Assembly (NCBI GenBank): GCA_016933955.1
Contig: JAFGTT010000031.1
Span: forward strand, 49,184 to 113,183
Direction of reading: 5' to 3'
Length of the DNA: 64,000 nt
DNA from: Candidatus Zixiibacteriota bacterium
GTDB lineage: Bacteria > Zixibacteria > MSB-5A5 > GN15 > PGXB01
Shown here: piece by piece, positions 20,575 to 31,390 of the stretch
Layout of the letters: every line of letters begins with the position of its first letter
Position numbering within the stretch: position 1 is the stretch's first letter
Notes under the pieces: generated by a model
What the model was told of the DNA's origin: nothing
The model's input: only the letters and a program-made list of their open reading frames with translations
Database searches by the model: none
Translations under genes and position numbers: made by a program

Positions 20575-21285
20575 ATGAGGTCGACATTACCGGTTATGGT
20601 TGCTTTCATTTCCGGGATTGTGATGGTTATCAGCTTTTTCTTCAATCCCGAACGGACTTTCCTGGGCCGCCTTCAGGATGATATCCTTCAATGGGTGACG
20701 ATTGTCGGCGGATTTACGCTGGTTCTGGGCGTTTTTTCGATTGTCCGGGTCAATGCCCGGGCCGTCGCCCGGAAAAGCGAGGGGTGGTTTTTCAAGCTGA
20801 TGACGGTGGTTTCAGTGCTGGCGATGGCTCTTCCCTCGATATTGCCGACTTCGGTCAATTCTGCTTTTGGAAAGTTATTTTACGCCATTTTCCCGGCAAG
20901 CTGGGGATCATTGTTCGGAACGGGTCCCGGATCGATTTATGATACCCTGTTTATCTATGTCGATTCTCCCATGATGGAGACGATGTTTGCGACGCTGGCC
21001 TTTTATATTGCTTCGGCGGCCTACCGGGCTTTCCGGGCCCGCAGTGCTGAAGCACTATTGTTATTATTGACGGCCTGCCTGGTGATGCTCTGGCGGATTC
21101 CAATGGGAGAGGCGTTTTTGAGATTATTCAGCGACAGCCTGCCGGATTATATCAATATGTATGTCATGAATGGGTTCAACCTGTCGGTCCAGCGGGGAAT
21201 TATTATCGGGGCGGCCCTGGGGATAGCTTCGATGTCGCTCAGGATACTCCTGGGAATCGAACGGACTTATATGGGGAAGGGTTAA
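20575..21285 (+). CDS. Polytopic membrane protein, operon gene 2
   Basis: 236 residues, not recognised. About six to seven transmembrane helices: VMVAFISGIVMVISFFF, WVTIVGGFTLVLGVFSIV, FKLMTVVSVLAMALPSILP, a segment near residues 135-150 (MMETMFATLAFYIASAAYRA), LLLLLTACLVMLWRI, and GIIIGAALGIASMSLRILLG. The start is either GTG 20569 or ATG 20575; an AGGTGG stretch sits just before the ATG. It begins directly after gene 1's stop and ends 2 bp before gene 3, so the four are one transcription unit. Confidence 0.75.
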   Translation: MRSTLPVMVAFISGIVMVISFFFNPERTFLGRLQDDILQWVTIVGGFTLVLGVFSIVRVNARAVARKSEGWFFKLMTVVSVLAMALPSILPTSVNSAFGKLFYAIFPASWGSLFGTGPGSIYDTLFIYVDSPMMETMFATLAFYIASAAYRAFRARSAEALLLLLTACLVMLWRIPMGEAFLRLFSDSLPDYINMYVMNGFNLSVQRGIIIGAALGIASMSLRILLGIERTYMGKG

Positions 21286-21287
21286 GG

Positions 21288-22121
21288 ATGAAATTCTGGG
21301 ACCGGGTGGCCAATATAGACCGCCGCTGGATATACCTGATGGTGGCGGCGGCGGTGTTTTTCCCCATGATCGTGGTCATGAAATTCCCGGTGGAGTTAAC
21401 GCCGGAAACCAGGCAGTTGTTCAATGCCATCGACAGCCTGCCCGACAGCAGTGTGGTGATGCTGACCTTCGATTATTATCCCTCGGCCATGGCGGAAACC
21501 CGGCCGATGTCGGAGGCGGCGCTCAGACATATGTTCTCCAAAAATATGAAAGTGGTTACGCTTTCCAATATTCCTTTGGGGGGGCCGACCATTGCCGAGT
21601 CCGTGACCCGTGCGATAGCCAAAGAGTATGGCAAGGTATACGGGGTCGATTATGTCAACCTGGGTTACCGGGCGAATTATGTGGCGGTGATGCATGGTCT
21701 GGCCAGCTCGATTGAATCGATCTTCAAATCCGATTTCACCGGGACGTCTCTGAAAGACCTGCCGTTGATGGATCATGTTAAAAATTACCGGGACATCAAA
21801 TTTATTTTCGTGGTGGCTGATAATGCCACAATCGATTACTGGATTTCGATTGTCAATGCCCAGTACGGAGTTCCGGTCGGCGGCGGTGTCACGGCCGTGG
21901 TGGCCCCGAAAATGTATGCTTTTGTGGAGGCGCGGCAATTGACCGGATTACTCGGCGGGATGAAAGGTGCGGCCGAGTATGAAAAGATGGTGAAAATTGC
22001 CGGAAGCGCCACCCGGGGGATGGATTCGCAGTCGCTGGTTCACCTGCTGATTATATTTTTCGTGATTGTGGGGAATATCAGTTTTTTCATTACCCGTCGA
22101 AAGGATAAGGGATCAGCCTGA
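21288..22121 (+). CDS. Membrane-anchored protein with large soluble domain, operon gene 3
   Basis: 277 residues, not recognised. One TM helix near residues 16-32 (IYLMVAAAVFFPMIVVMKF), a soluble domain of about 210 residues, then a C-terminal TM helix (LVHLLIIFFVIVGNISFFIT) and a basic tail. The soluble part alternates strands and helices in a Rossmann-like way: SSVVMLTFDYYPSAMAETRP, MKVVTLSNIPLGGPTIAESV, YGVDYVNLGYRANYVAVMHG, IKFIFVVADNATIDYWISIV, VTAVVAPKMYAFVEARQLTG. No catalytic motif is recognised. Overlaps gene 4 by 1 bp (TGATG). Confidence 0.72.
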   Translation: MKFWDRVANIDRRWIYLMVAAAVFFPMIVVMKFPVELTPETRQLFNAIDSLPDSSVVMLTFDYYPSAMAETRPMSEAALRHMFSKNMKVVTLSNIPLGGPTIAESVTRAIAKEYGKVYGVDYVNLGYRANYVAVMHGLASSIESIFKSDFTGTSLKDLPLMDHVKNYRDIKFIFVVADNATIDYWISIVNAQYGVPVGGGVTAVVAPKMYAFVEARQLTGLLGGMKGAAEYEKMVKIAGSATRGMDSQSLVHLLIIFFVIVGNISFFITRRKDKGSA

Positions 22122-22771
22122 TGGTCGAGAATCTGGCATTTATGGATATTTTCGGAATCTGGGTCCGGGCCTTTTTTATTCTGGCGATTTTCTCTTTTTT
22201 ATACAAGGATAACGCCGTCTATAAATTCGCGGAGCATGTTTTTGCCGGGTTGTCGGCGGGGTATTATGTTGGTTTGATCTGGCAGACGGTGATTATCCAG
22301 CAGCTGGTCAACCCGATGTTCGATGAAGGCGATTGGGTTCTGGTATTTCCGGGAATACTGGGGATCCTGATGTTCGCCCGTCTGATCCCGAAATGGTCGT
22401 GGGTAAGCCGGGTGTCGCTGGCCTTTGTGATCGGTAATACGGCCGGGATCTATCTGATCCAGTCCCTGCATGGTATGATCTTCAAACAAATTTACCCGAT
22501 GATGGACTCGCTGGATTTCGGCGCCGGTTTTGACCGGATACTGCTGGTCCTGATTGTTATTGTCGGGGTTATTTCGACCCTGATTTATTTCTATTTTTCC
22601 AAGGAACATACCGGTCTGATGGGTGTGACCGCCAAGGTCGGAATCTGGTTTATCATGATCGCTTTCGGGGCCCATTTCGGGTATACGGTAATGGGCCGGA
22701 TATCTCTGCTTATCGGGCGGGCGGAATTTCTTTATTACGAATGGGGCGGCAGTCTCATTCATCTGTTTTAA
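22121..22771 (+). CDS. Polytopic membrane protein, operon gene 4
   Basis: 216 residues, not recognised. Six predicted TM helices: IWVRAFFILAIFSFLYKD, VFAGLSAGYYVGLIWQTVII, WVLVFPGILGILMFARLI, VSLAFVIGNTAGIYLIQSL, ILLVLIVIVGVISTLIYFYF, VGIWFIMIAFGAHFGYTVMG. Starts within gene 3's stop codon (A of TGA shared), so it is translationally coupled. Last gene of the unit; 130 bp follow before the next promoter. Confidence 0.72.
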   Translation: MVENLAFMDIFGIWVRAFFILAIFSFLYKDNAVYKFAEHVFAGLSAGYYVGLIWQTVIIQQLVNPMFDEGDWVLVFPGILGILMFARLIPKWSWVSRVSLAFVIGNTAGIYLIQSLHGMIFKQIYPMMDSLDFGAGFDRILLVLIVIVGVISTLIYFYFSKEHTGLMGVTAKVGIWFIMIAFGAHFGYTVMGRISLLIGRAEFLYYEWGGSLIHLF

Positions 22772-22871
22772 TTCAAGATTAATCGGGCCGGAATTCTTTT
22801 TTGAGATTTATCTGGCATTCCGTATCAGCTTGATATATAATAAATCCGATATGTATTTTCGAAGTTGGTGT

Positions 22872-22899
22872 TTGACTGATTCTTTATCTTGAATATTAA
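22872..22899 (+). promoter_or_regulatory. Promoter of the nucleotidyltransferase gene, predicted leaderless
   Basis: TTGACT (22872-22877), 16-bp spacer, TATTAA (22894-22899), then six bases and the ATG at 22906. Third example in 5 kb of a -10 box placed so that the start codon is the expected transcription start. Confidence 0.55.
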
Positions 22900-22905
22900 A
22901 CTGAT

Positions 22906-23892
22906 ATGAAGCAAGCTCTTAAGATTATTATTCCGGTGGCCGGGGTCGGCACCCGGATGAGACCGCATACTTTCACCGCTCCCAAGCCATTAATCCCGGT
23001 GGCAGGAAAGCCGATATTATCTCATATAATCGATCCGCTGGCGGGATTGAATCCCGCCGAGGTTGTCTTCGTGGTCGGCTATTTAGGGGGGCAGATTGTT
23101 GATTTCATTAAAACCAACTATCAATTCAACGCCACTTTTGTCGAGCAAACCGATTTGCTCGGGCTCGGTTTTGCCATCCACCTGGCGCTTCGAGAAACAT
23201 CGGACAGCCCGTGCCTGATAATTCTCGGCGACACCATCGCCCGGACCGATTATAAACGCTTTATATCGAAGAAGGGTAATATTGTGGGGCTTAAGAAGGT
23301 CGAGGATCCGCGCCGATTCGGAGTGGCCCTGGTGGAGAACGAGAAAGTTATCGCTCTTGAGGAAAAACCGAAAAATCCCCGTTCGGATCTGGCTTTGATA
23401 GGGCTGTATTATTTCGAGGATTCGGCGCCCCTTAGGACGCGGCTGGAAAAGTTGATCAAGCTGGGCAAGAAAACGGGCGGTGAGATTCAGTTGACCGATG
23501 CCATGGAATTTATGATTAAGGATGGAATCGAATTTAAGCCTTTTGAGGTGGATAACTGGTACGATTGCGGTAAAAGAGAAACGCTTCTGAATACTAACCG
23601 GGCATTGTTGTCGGAATCGAGTGAGGTGGCCGATTATCCCGGTTCGGTGATTGTTCCGCCGGTGTATATATCCCCGTTGGCCGAGATCGAGGATTCGATT
23701 ATCGGGCCGAACGTTTCGATTTCCGAATATGCCCGGGTAAGCCGCTCGATTATCCGCGAATCCATTATTTCCAGCCGGGCCACAATCGAAGACAGTCTTC
23801 TTGAGGAGTCGGTAGTCGGCAGTCTTGCCGTGATCCGCGGCACCTTTCAGCGCCTGAATATCGGCAATTCTTCGGAAACAGGTTATTTTTAA
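22906..23892 (+). CDS. Sugar-phosphate nucleotidyltransferase with beta-helix tail
   Basis: 328 residues. Transfers NMP to a sugar-1-phosphate; closest in layout to glucose-1-phosphate thymidylyltransferase-like (RfbA/GalU/RmlA-type) enzymes. The N-terminal catalytic domain has IIPVAGVGTRMRPHTFTAPK, PLIPVAGKPILSHIID, FVVGYLGGQI, LIILGDTIARTDYK and KKVEDPRRFGVALVENEKVI. EEKPKNPRSDLALIGLYYFE and DNWYDCGKRETLLNTNR follow. From about residue 255 a left-handed beta-helix repeats hexads (IEDSIIGPNVSISEYARVSR, SIIRESIISSRATIEDSLLE). Nucleotide and sugar cannot be told from sequence alone. metK follows after 29 bp. Confidence 0.88.
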   Translation: MKQALKIIIPVAGVGTRMRPHTFTAPKPLIPVAGKPILSHIIDPLAGLNPAEVVFVVGYLGGQIVDFIKTNYQFNATFVEQTDLLGLGFAIHLALRETSDSPCLIILGDTIARTDYKRFISKKGNIVGLKKVEDPRRFGVALVENEKVIALEEKPKNPRSDLALIGLYYFEDSAPLRTRLEKLIKLGKKTGGEIQLTDAMEFMIKDGIEFKPFEVDNWYDCGKRETLLNTNRALLSESSEVADYPGSVIVPPVYISPLAEIEDSIIGPNVSISEYARVSRSIIRESIISSRATIEDSLLEESVVGSLAVIRGTFQRLNIGNSSETGYF

Positions 23893-23921
23893 TTCTCAGA
23901 TAAAGCCATAAGGAGGACAGC

Positions 23922-26353
<2,432 letters not shown>

Positions 26354-26388
26354 TTCCGAAAGAAGGACAGGCAGAATAATGAATAATG

Positions 26389-26417
26389 CGGCCGGGTGAT
26401 GAACCCGGCCGTTTTTT
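26389..26417 (+). terminator. Rho-independent terminator after metK-ahcY
   Basis: Nine-base perfect stem CGGCCGGGT / ACCCGGCCG with a five-base loop, followed by six T. Lies between the convergent ahcY and SDR genes. Confidence 0.9.
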
Positions 26418-26420
26418 ATT

Positions 26421-27200
26421 TTATATCCGTTTGAAAAGTTTTATCAAGATCGGGCCGATGATGCGGTTGCAGAGCAGTTCGGTGATAATTCTGTAACGCC
26501 ATCCGGTGATATAGATAACTTTACCCCTGGCCAGCGCCTTCAATGACAGGTCAACGACTTTTTCCGATGTTAACCAGAGCCAACCGGGGATATCGGTCCG
26601 GTTGAAATTTTTTATTTCGGGGCGGTCATGAAATTCGGTATAAGTGAACCCGGGGCAGAGGGCCTGAAGGCGAATATTTTTATCTTTGTACTCCGTATGA
26701 AGGGATTTGGTGAAACTGTTGACGTAGGCCTTGGTGGCGCAGTAGGAAACACATCCGGGACCGGTCAGGAAAGCCGAGACGGATGAAACATTAATAATAT
26801 CACCGCCGCCGCGAGCCATCAAACCGGGCAGGGCGGCATGCGTCAATATAACTATTGCGGTTACATGGACCGAGAGCATATCCAGATGTTTGCCGACATC
26901 GTTTTCGAGAAAATGGCCGGAGATACCAAAACCGGCATTATTGATAAGCACTCGGAGGGAACGGCAATTTTTGATATGGTCGGCGACGTTTTCGATATCC
27001 TCGCGGCGAGTAAAGTCGGCGATCAGGATTTCCACCGTGATATGATATTGATCTTCCAGTTGACGGGCGAGACTCTCCAGTTTGTCCCGGCGTCGGGCGA
27101 CCAGTATAAGATCATGGCCGCGCCCGGCCAACCTGCGGGCGAAGGTGGCGCCGATACCGCTTGAGGCGCCGGTGATGAGAGCGGTGCCGGGATCGTGCAT
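26421..27200 (-). CDS. Short-chain dehydrogenase/reductase
   Basis: 259 residues, classical SDR. NAD(P) motif ALITGASSGIGATFARRLAG at residues 6-25 (TGxxxGxG), LVARRRDKLESLARQL with basic residues that suggest NADP, VLINNAGFGISG (NNAG), and catalytic Ser...Tyr-x-x-x-Lys in INVSSVSAFL and CVSYCATKAYVNSFT. LQALCPGFTYTEFHDRPE follows. The C-terminal stretch VIYITGWRYRIITELLCNRI may be a membrane-associating helix, as in DltE-like or lipid-acting SDRs. Substrate unknown. Ends a minus-strand unit lptF-lptG-SDR, 7 bp after lptG. Confidence 0.88.
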   Translation of the reverse strand: MHDPGTALITGASSGIGATFARRLAGRGHDLILVARRRDKLESLARQLEDQYHITVEILIADFTRREDIENVADHIKNCRSLRVLINNAGFGISGHFLENDVGKHLDMLSVHVTAIVILTHAALPGLMARGGGDIINVSSVSAFLTGPGCVSYCATKAYVNSFTKSLHTEYKDKNIRLQALCPGFTYTEFHDRPEIKNFNRTDIPGWLWLTSEKVVDLSLKALARGKVIYITGWRYRIITELLCNRIIGPILIKLFKRI

Positions 27201-27207
27201 ACCAGGA

Positions 27208-28287
27208 TTACTTTCTTGAGCGGGCCATGATGACCATGCCGATCAACAGGAAAATGCCATTTATCAGCCAGGCGGCCAGGTCGGGATGGAGTTTTTCATT
27301 ATAACCGAAGGACTGGGTAATTTTAAAGGCCACGAAATAGACCAGGGCAATACCGGCACCGACGGCGAATGATACCGCTACTCCGCCTCGTTTCGGGTTG
27401 GAGGCGATGGGGACGCAGATCAGGATGACGATGAAGGATGAGAAGGGATAAGACAATTTCAGTTTCAGGTCCACCAGTTCATGAGTGAAAGGCTCGCCGC
27501 CCTGTTTTTTAAGATTGATTCGTTGCTGAAGTTCGAGGTAACCCAGATCCTCCGGGTTGCCGGTCGGCACCTCGAAATCGGCCGGCTTATAAGTTATAAA
27601 GGCGGCGTTGAGGGAATCGAATGTAGTAAAGGAACCGCCGGAATCGGTAAAGACGCGTTTCATACCATCATAAAGCATCCAGTTCTTTTCCGTGAAGCGA
27701 ATCTCTTTAGCGGAGATCAATTCGGCCAGCCGGCTTTTATCGGCCTGGTAAATTTTAACATCGTTACCGATTTTTCGGTCGATATGGTAGGATTTAATGG
27801 TGAAAAACAGGCTTTTATTGACCTGCATCTGAATCGGGCCGATCAGTTTTTTGGTCCGGTCACTCCGTTTCTTGATATTGTATTCTTTGATTTCGATCCG
27901 GCGTTTATTTCCCTCCGGGAATATCTCCTCGTTGTAGTAGATATGAGCCAGGCTGAGTAAGAAGGTGAAAATTAAAAAAGGCATGGCGATCCGATAAAGC
28001 GAAAGGCCGCTGGCTTTCATGGCCAGGATTTCATTTCGCCGGGCCAGGATACCGATTGAGGTTAGTGCCGCCAGAAGGACAAAAACCGGTAGAAAGGACT
28101 TCAGAATCCAGCCGGAAAAATAGAAATAATAAATGAATATTTCCGACAAAGGAACGTTATGATCGATAAAATCCCGCAGTTGCTCGACCATGTTGATGAT
28201 TACGATAAGAGCACCGATCGCAAGGGTCATCAGGATCAGCGAGATGAGGAAGTACTTGAGCAGGTAACGGTCGATTATCTTTATCAT
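27208..28287 (-). CDS. lptG: LPS export permease LptG-like (YjgP/YjgQ family)
   Basis: Inner-membrane subunit of the LptB2FG exporter that lifts LPS from the membrane to the LptC-A bridge. 359 residues, six TM helices with a periplasmic beta-jellyroll domain between helices 3 and 4. N-terminus MIKIIDRYLLKYFLISLILM; ALTSIGILARRNEILAMKAS GLSLYRIAMP is the family's cytoplasmic coupling-helix region. C-terminal helices: SSFIVILICVPIASNPKRGG and NGIFLLIGMVIMARSR. Downstream of lptF by 1 bp. F versus G assigned by order only; both belong to one family. Confidence 0.88.
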   Translation of the reverse strand: MIKIIDRYLLKYFLISLILMTLAIGALIVIINMVEQLRDFIDHNVPLSEIFIYYFYFSGWILKSFLPVFVLLAALTSIGILARRNEILAMKASGLSLYRIAMPFLIFTFLLSLAHIYYNEEIFPEGNKRRIEIKEYNIKKRSDRTKKLIGPIQMQVNKSLFFTIKSYHIDRKIGNDVKIYQADKSRLAELISAKEIRFTEKNWMLYDGMKRVFTDSGGSFTTFDSLNAAFITYKPADFEVPTGNPEDLGYLELQQRINLKKQGGEPFTHELVDLKLKLSYPFSSFIVILICVPIASNPKRGGVAVSFAVGAGIALVYFVAFKITQSFGYNEKLHPDLAAWLINGIFLLIGMVIMARSRK

Positions 28288-28288
28288 C

Positions 28289-29608
28289 TTATTTCCTGAA
28301 AAATGAAAAGAGCGGTTTTTCGGTAATTACCTTGATCAGAAGGTACAATCCCAGAGCCCCGGTCAGGATATTGGCGGCCCACATGGCCGCGAACGGCGAG
28401 ATTAAACCGCGGTCGGAGATATCCTCACCACCGATCAGAAAACCCCAGTAGAATGTGAAAATGATAATGGAAATGGTGGCCGTGATTCCCAGCCCGCCGC
28501 GTCGGGCGAGAATAGCCAGGGGGGCACCGATCAGGATAAAGGCAAAGGAGGCCGCGGGGATCGAATATTTCTTGTAGATTTCGATTTTGTACTTATTGAT
28601 CAGCCGCTGTTGTTCCTGGATCTGTTTGTAATCGCGCTGGAGTTTCTGATAGAGATTGCTCATATCGGCTTTCAGGAAGGCCAGGGCCGCCGAATCGGTC
28701 CGGGTGGAGTCGGGAGGATAGACCAGACTGTCGGCCAGAAGAAAATCGAGTTTATTATCAATTACATTTTCCATTTTATTGTAAAAAGGTTTAATCGCCT
28801 TGCGGGAATTATCAACAACTTCCTGCATGGCCGCAATACCCATCTCCCGGTCGGTCCGCAGATTCGATTCCGAACGCCTTAGTTCCGATCCCACCCCCTC
28901 GACATTGATAACATGCTCCTGGAATTCAAGCATCCGGTAGTTGGCCGGATTTTTGGTATCAAGCATATGGACCTGACCGTCAAAAAGAGTAAACTGAACA
29001 GTCCGGCCGTTGTCGATAAATTTCATCAATCCCGATTTGGCCACGGTAATCCGGGGTTTGGTCGGATTCCTGGTTTCGGTAATTCTGACCCCTTCCACTT
29101 CGGAAGTTTTGTGATTGATTTTATTGATAAGAATGATATAACCGCTGATATCGGTGATAAACACCCCCGGTTTGAAAGTCAGGGTGGGACGCATGGAGCG
29201 TATGGCTCCGGTCAGAATCCGCGCCTCATGATTCAATTCGGGCAGGATTTTATCGGAAAACTGGATCATCCCGAAGGTCAGCACCCCGGCCGCCACCAGA
29301 AGCGGGATTAAAATACGCAGGAGGTTGATACCCGAGGCTTTAATGGCCACTATCTCGGAATCCGAAGTCAACCGTCCGAATGTCAGGAGGGTGGAGACCA
29401 GGACAGCCATAGGGACCGCCAGAGCCAGAATCCAGGCCAGGTTGAGAAAAATCAACTCGATTACTATCAGGAAGGAGATATCCTTATCAATCACCATATC
29501 AATGATTTTGGGGATGGTCTCCAGAATTAAAAGAAAGGTGATAATAATCACCGCAAAGATAAACGGCGGAATATGTTCCCGAAGGATGTATCTGTTCAGT
29601 ATCTTCAT
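28289..29608 (-). CDS. lptF: LPS export permease LptF-like (YjgP/YjgQ family)
   Basis: 439 residues from ATG at 29606-29608, preceded by GGGA; the frame opens 13 codons earlier. MKILNRYILREHIPPFIFAV and LILETIPKIIDMVIDKDISF form the first helices; STLLTFGRLTSDSEIVAIKA SGINLLRILIPLL is the coupling helix. It is about 80 residues longer than the neighbouring lptG. The extra part is a coiled, charged insertion in the periplasmic domain (KAIKPFYNKMENVIDNKL, LKADMSNLYQKLQRDYKQIQ EQQRLINKYK), a feature seen in FCB-type homologues. Adjacent to lptG; lptB is not seen. Confidence 0.88.
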   Translation of the reverse strand: MKILNRYILREHIPPFIFAVIIITFLLILETIPKIIDMVIDKDISFLIVIELIFLNLAWILALAVPMAVLVSTLLTFGRLTSDSEIVAIKASGINLLRILIPLLVAAGVLTFGMIQFSDKILPELNHEARILTGAIRSMRPTLTFKPGVFITDISGYIILINKINHKTSEVEGVRITETRNPTKPRITVAKSGLMKFIDNGRTVQFTLFDGQVHMLDTKNPANYRMLEFQEHVINVEGVGSELRRSESNLRTDREMGIAAMQEVVDNSRKAIKPFYNKMENVIDNKLDFLLADSLVYPPDSTRTDSAALAFLKADMSNLYQKLQRDYKQIQEQQRLINKYKIEIYKKYSIPAASFAFILIGAPLAILARRGGLGITATISIIIFTFYWGFLIGGEDISDRGLISPFAAMWAANILTGALGLYLLIKVITEKPLFSFFRK

Positions 29609-29658
29609 TATTCCCGGCAATATATGCCTTATACAGATCAAGAACAAAGAAAAATTAC

Positions 29659-29687
29659 TTTACGGCCCGTTTCATTCTTTATATCTT
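29659..29687 (+). promoter_or_regulatory. Promoter of yhaM-fetAB
   Basis: TTTACG (29659-29664), 17-bp spacer, TATCTT (29682-29687), 27 bp before the yhaM ATG, in the divergent gap with lptF. Predicted by eye. Confidence 0.4.
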
Positions 29688-29714
29688 AAAAAATGTCCGA
29701 GGGATGGTAAATCT

Positions 29715-30647
29715 ATGATTCGTGATTTTGTCCAGAATGATGTGGTGACCGTTTTTGTAACGGTCCGCCGCAAACAGATCCGCGAATATAATGGCACCAC
29801 GTATATTTCGTTTGAATTCGGCGATGCCTCAGGTCGTATTGCGGGAATCTGGTGGGAGCCGGATCAGTCGGCCATTGAAGTCCTGCAGGAGGGCGAGGTG
29901 GTCAAGGTCAAAGGGGCGGTGGCGGAATATAAAGGCAAGCCGCAGTTGAAGGTCATTAAACTGCGGAAAGCGGAACCGGAAGAATACAATTTGGCGGATC
30001 TGTTGCCGCATTCCAAATTTACCCTTGAGGAACTGCGGGGAAAGATATTATCCCTGATCGAGAGAGTGGAAAACAGCTTCGTTCGGAAGTTGATTTCGGC
30101 TTTTTTCGAGGATGAGTCGTTTTTCACATCGTATCTTAAGGCTTCGGCGGGGAAATTATGGCATCATTCATTTATCGGGGGGCTGGCCGAGCATTCGATC
30201 AACGTCACTGAGATCTGTCTGGATATGGCCGGCCGGTACAAATTTCTTGATCGGGACCTGCTGATATTCGGCGGGTTGTTCCATGATATGGGCAAAATTT
30301 ACCAGTACCGGATAACTTCGTTTATCGACTATACCGATGAAGGACGCCTGATTGGCCATATCAACCAGGCCGACAGCCTGATCGCCGAACGAGCCTCGCG
30401 GATTGAGGCTTTTCCGCCCGAACTGCTGATGAGACTGCGCCATTTAATCTTGTCCCATCACGGCCAGGTGGAATTCGCCTCGCCGGTGGTTCCCCAGATT
30501 CCGGAAGCCTTTGTTTTGTATTACGCCGACGAAATCGATTCCAAGATGGGGGCAATTGACCGTATCCGCGAAAAAACCGGGGGCACCGGCTGGTCGGAAT
30601 TCGTCAACCTGCTCAATCGACATCTTTATTTTTCGGAAGAGCCATAG
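29715..30647 (+). CDS. yhaM: 3'-5' exoribonuclease YhaM family protein
   Basis: 310 residues. An N-terminal OB-fold (VFVTVRRKQIREYNGTTYIS, GRIAGIWWEPD, VVKVKGAVAEYKGKPQLKVI) binds nucleic acid. A C-terminal HD domain has HHSFIGGLAEHSINVTEICL, GLFHDMGKIYQYR (HD metal pair), ERASRIEAFPPELLMRLRHL ILSHHGQVEF and YYADEIDSKM. Domain order and length match Bacillus YhaM (314 residues), which trims RNA and single-stranded DNA 3' ends. ATG at 29715 is chosen by homology; the frame is open far upstream through antisense of lptF. fetA begins 5 bp after the stop. Confidence 0.9.
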   Translation: MIRDFVQNDVVTVFVTVRRKQIREYNGTTYISFEFGDASGRIAGIWWEPDQSAIEVLQEGEVVKVKGAVAEYKGKPQLKVIKLRKAEPEEYNLADLLPHSKFTLEELRGKILSLIERVENSFVRKLISAFFEDESFFTSYLKASAGKLWHHSFIGGLAEHSINVTEICLDMAGRYKFLDRDLLIFGGLFHDMGKIYQYRITSFIDYTDEGRLIGHINQADSLIAERASRIEAFPPELLMRLRHLILSHHGQVEFASPVVPQIPEAFVLYYADEIDSKMGAIDRIREKTGGTGWSEFVNLLNRHLYFSEEP

Positions 30648-30652
30648 CCAAT

Positions 30653-31390
30653 ATGTCCGGATGCAGTGAGGCGGTAATTCTGGAGATGCGCGAGGTGTCG
30701 CGCGAGATAGTTCATAATGGACGGAAACTAAAAACGGTCGATGCGGTTACCTGCCGATTCAACCGGGGCGGAATTTATAATATTGTCGGTCCCTCGGGAG
30801 CAGGGAAATCATCCTTATTGCGTCTTCTAAATCGTCTCGATGAATCCACCTCGGGCGAAATTCGATTCAAAGAAAAACCGATCCAATCATATCCACCGGT
30901 TGAGTTGAGGCGCAAGGTGGCCATGCTGTTCCAAACTCCCTATCTGTTTCCCGGGACAATCCTTGAAAATCTCAAATATTGCCGTCCCGACCGCGGTGAT
31001 TTTGATTTCTTGGATCATCTGAACCGGGTAAGTCTGAAACCGGAGGTGGCCGAAAAGGATGCGGGCGATCTTTCGGTTGGAGAAAAACAGCGGGTGGCGC
31101 TGGCCCGTTCACTGATGCTGGAACCGGAGGTGATTCTGCTGGATGAACCAACCTCGGCTCTCGACCCGACTTCATCGAAAAAGATCGAGGAACTTATTCT
31201 CAGGCTGTCGCGCGAATTGAGTCTGACCACGATTACGGTGACGCACAGCCCGGAGCAGGCCTTGCGGCTGGGGGGAGAGACTCTATTACTGGTGGGAGGG
31301 CGGTTGATTGAAACCGGACCGACAAGCGAGATTTTAACCCGGCCGCGGACGGAGATGGGCCAGAAGTATATCGACCGGGAGTTGTCATGA
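30653..31390 (+). CDS. fetA: Metal-export ABC transporter ATPase, FetA-like
   Basis: 245 residues, one ABC domain: Walker A IYNIVGPSGAGKSSLLRLLN, Q-loop VAMLFQTPYLFPGTILENL, signature DLSVGEKQRVALARSL, Walker B EVILLDEPTSALDPTS, H-loop TVTHSPEQALRL. Pairs with the fetB-type permease that overlaps it by 4 bp. E. coli FetAB exports iron and protects from oxidative stress; substrate here is inferred from family only. Confidence 0.9.
   Translation: MSGCSEAVILEMREVSREIVHNGRKLKTVDAVTCRFNRGGIYNIVGPSGAGKSSLLRLLNRLDESTSGEIRFKEKPIQSYPPVELRRKVAMLFQTPYLFPGTILENLKYCRPDRGDFDFLDHLNRVSLKPEVAEKDAGDLSVGEKQRVALARSLMLEPEVILLDEPTSALDPTSSKKIEELILRLSRELSLTTITVTHSPEQALRLGGETLLLVGGRLIETGPTSEILTRPRTEMGQKYIDRELS

Noticed and set aside
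22772..23921. SAM riboswitch upstream of the nucleotidyltransferase or metK
   Set aside because: No room for an aptamer: the nucleotidyltransferase promoter abuts its ATG and only 29 bp separate it from metK.
29325..29714. N-terminal extension of the yhaM frame by 130 codons
   Set aside because: The extension is antisense to lptF and has no family similarity; the YhaM OB-fold starts at the ATG at 29715 and gives normal length.
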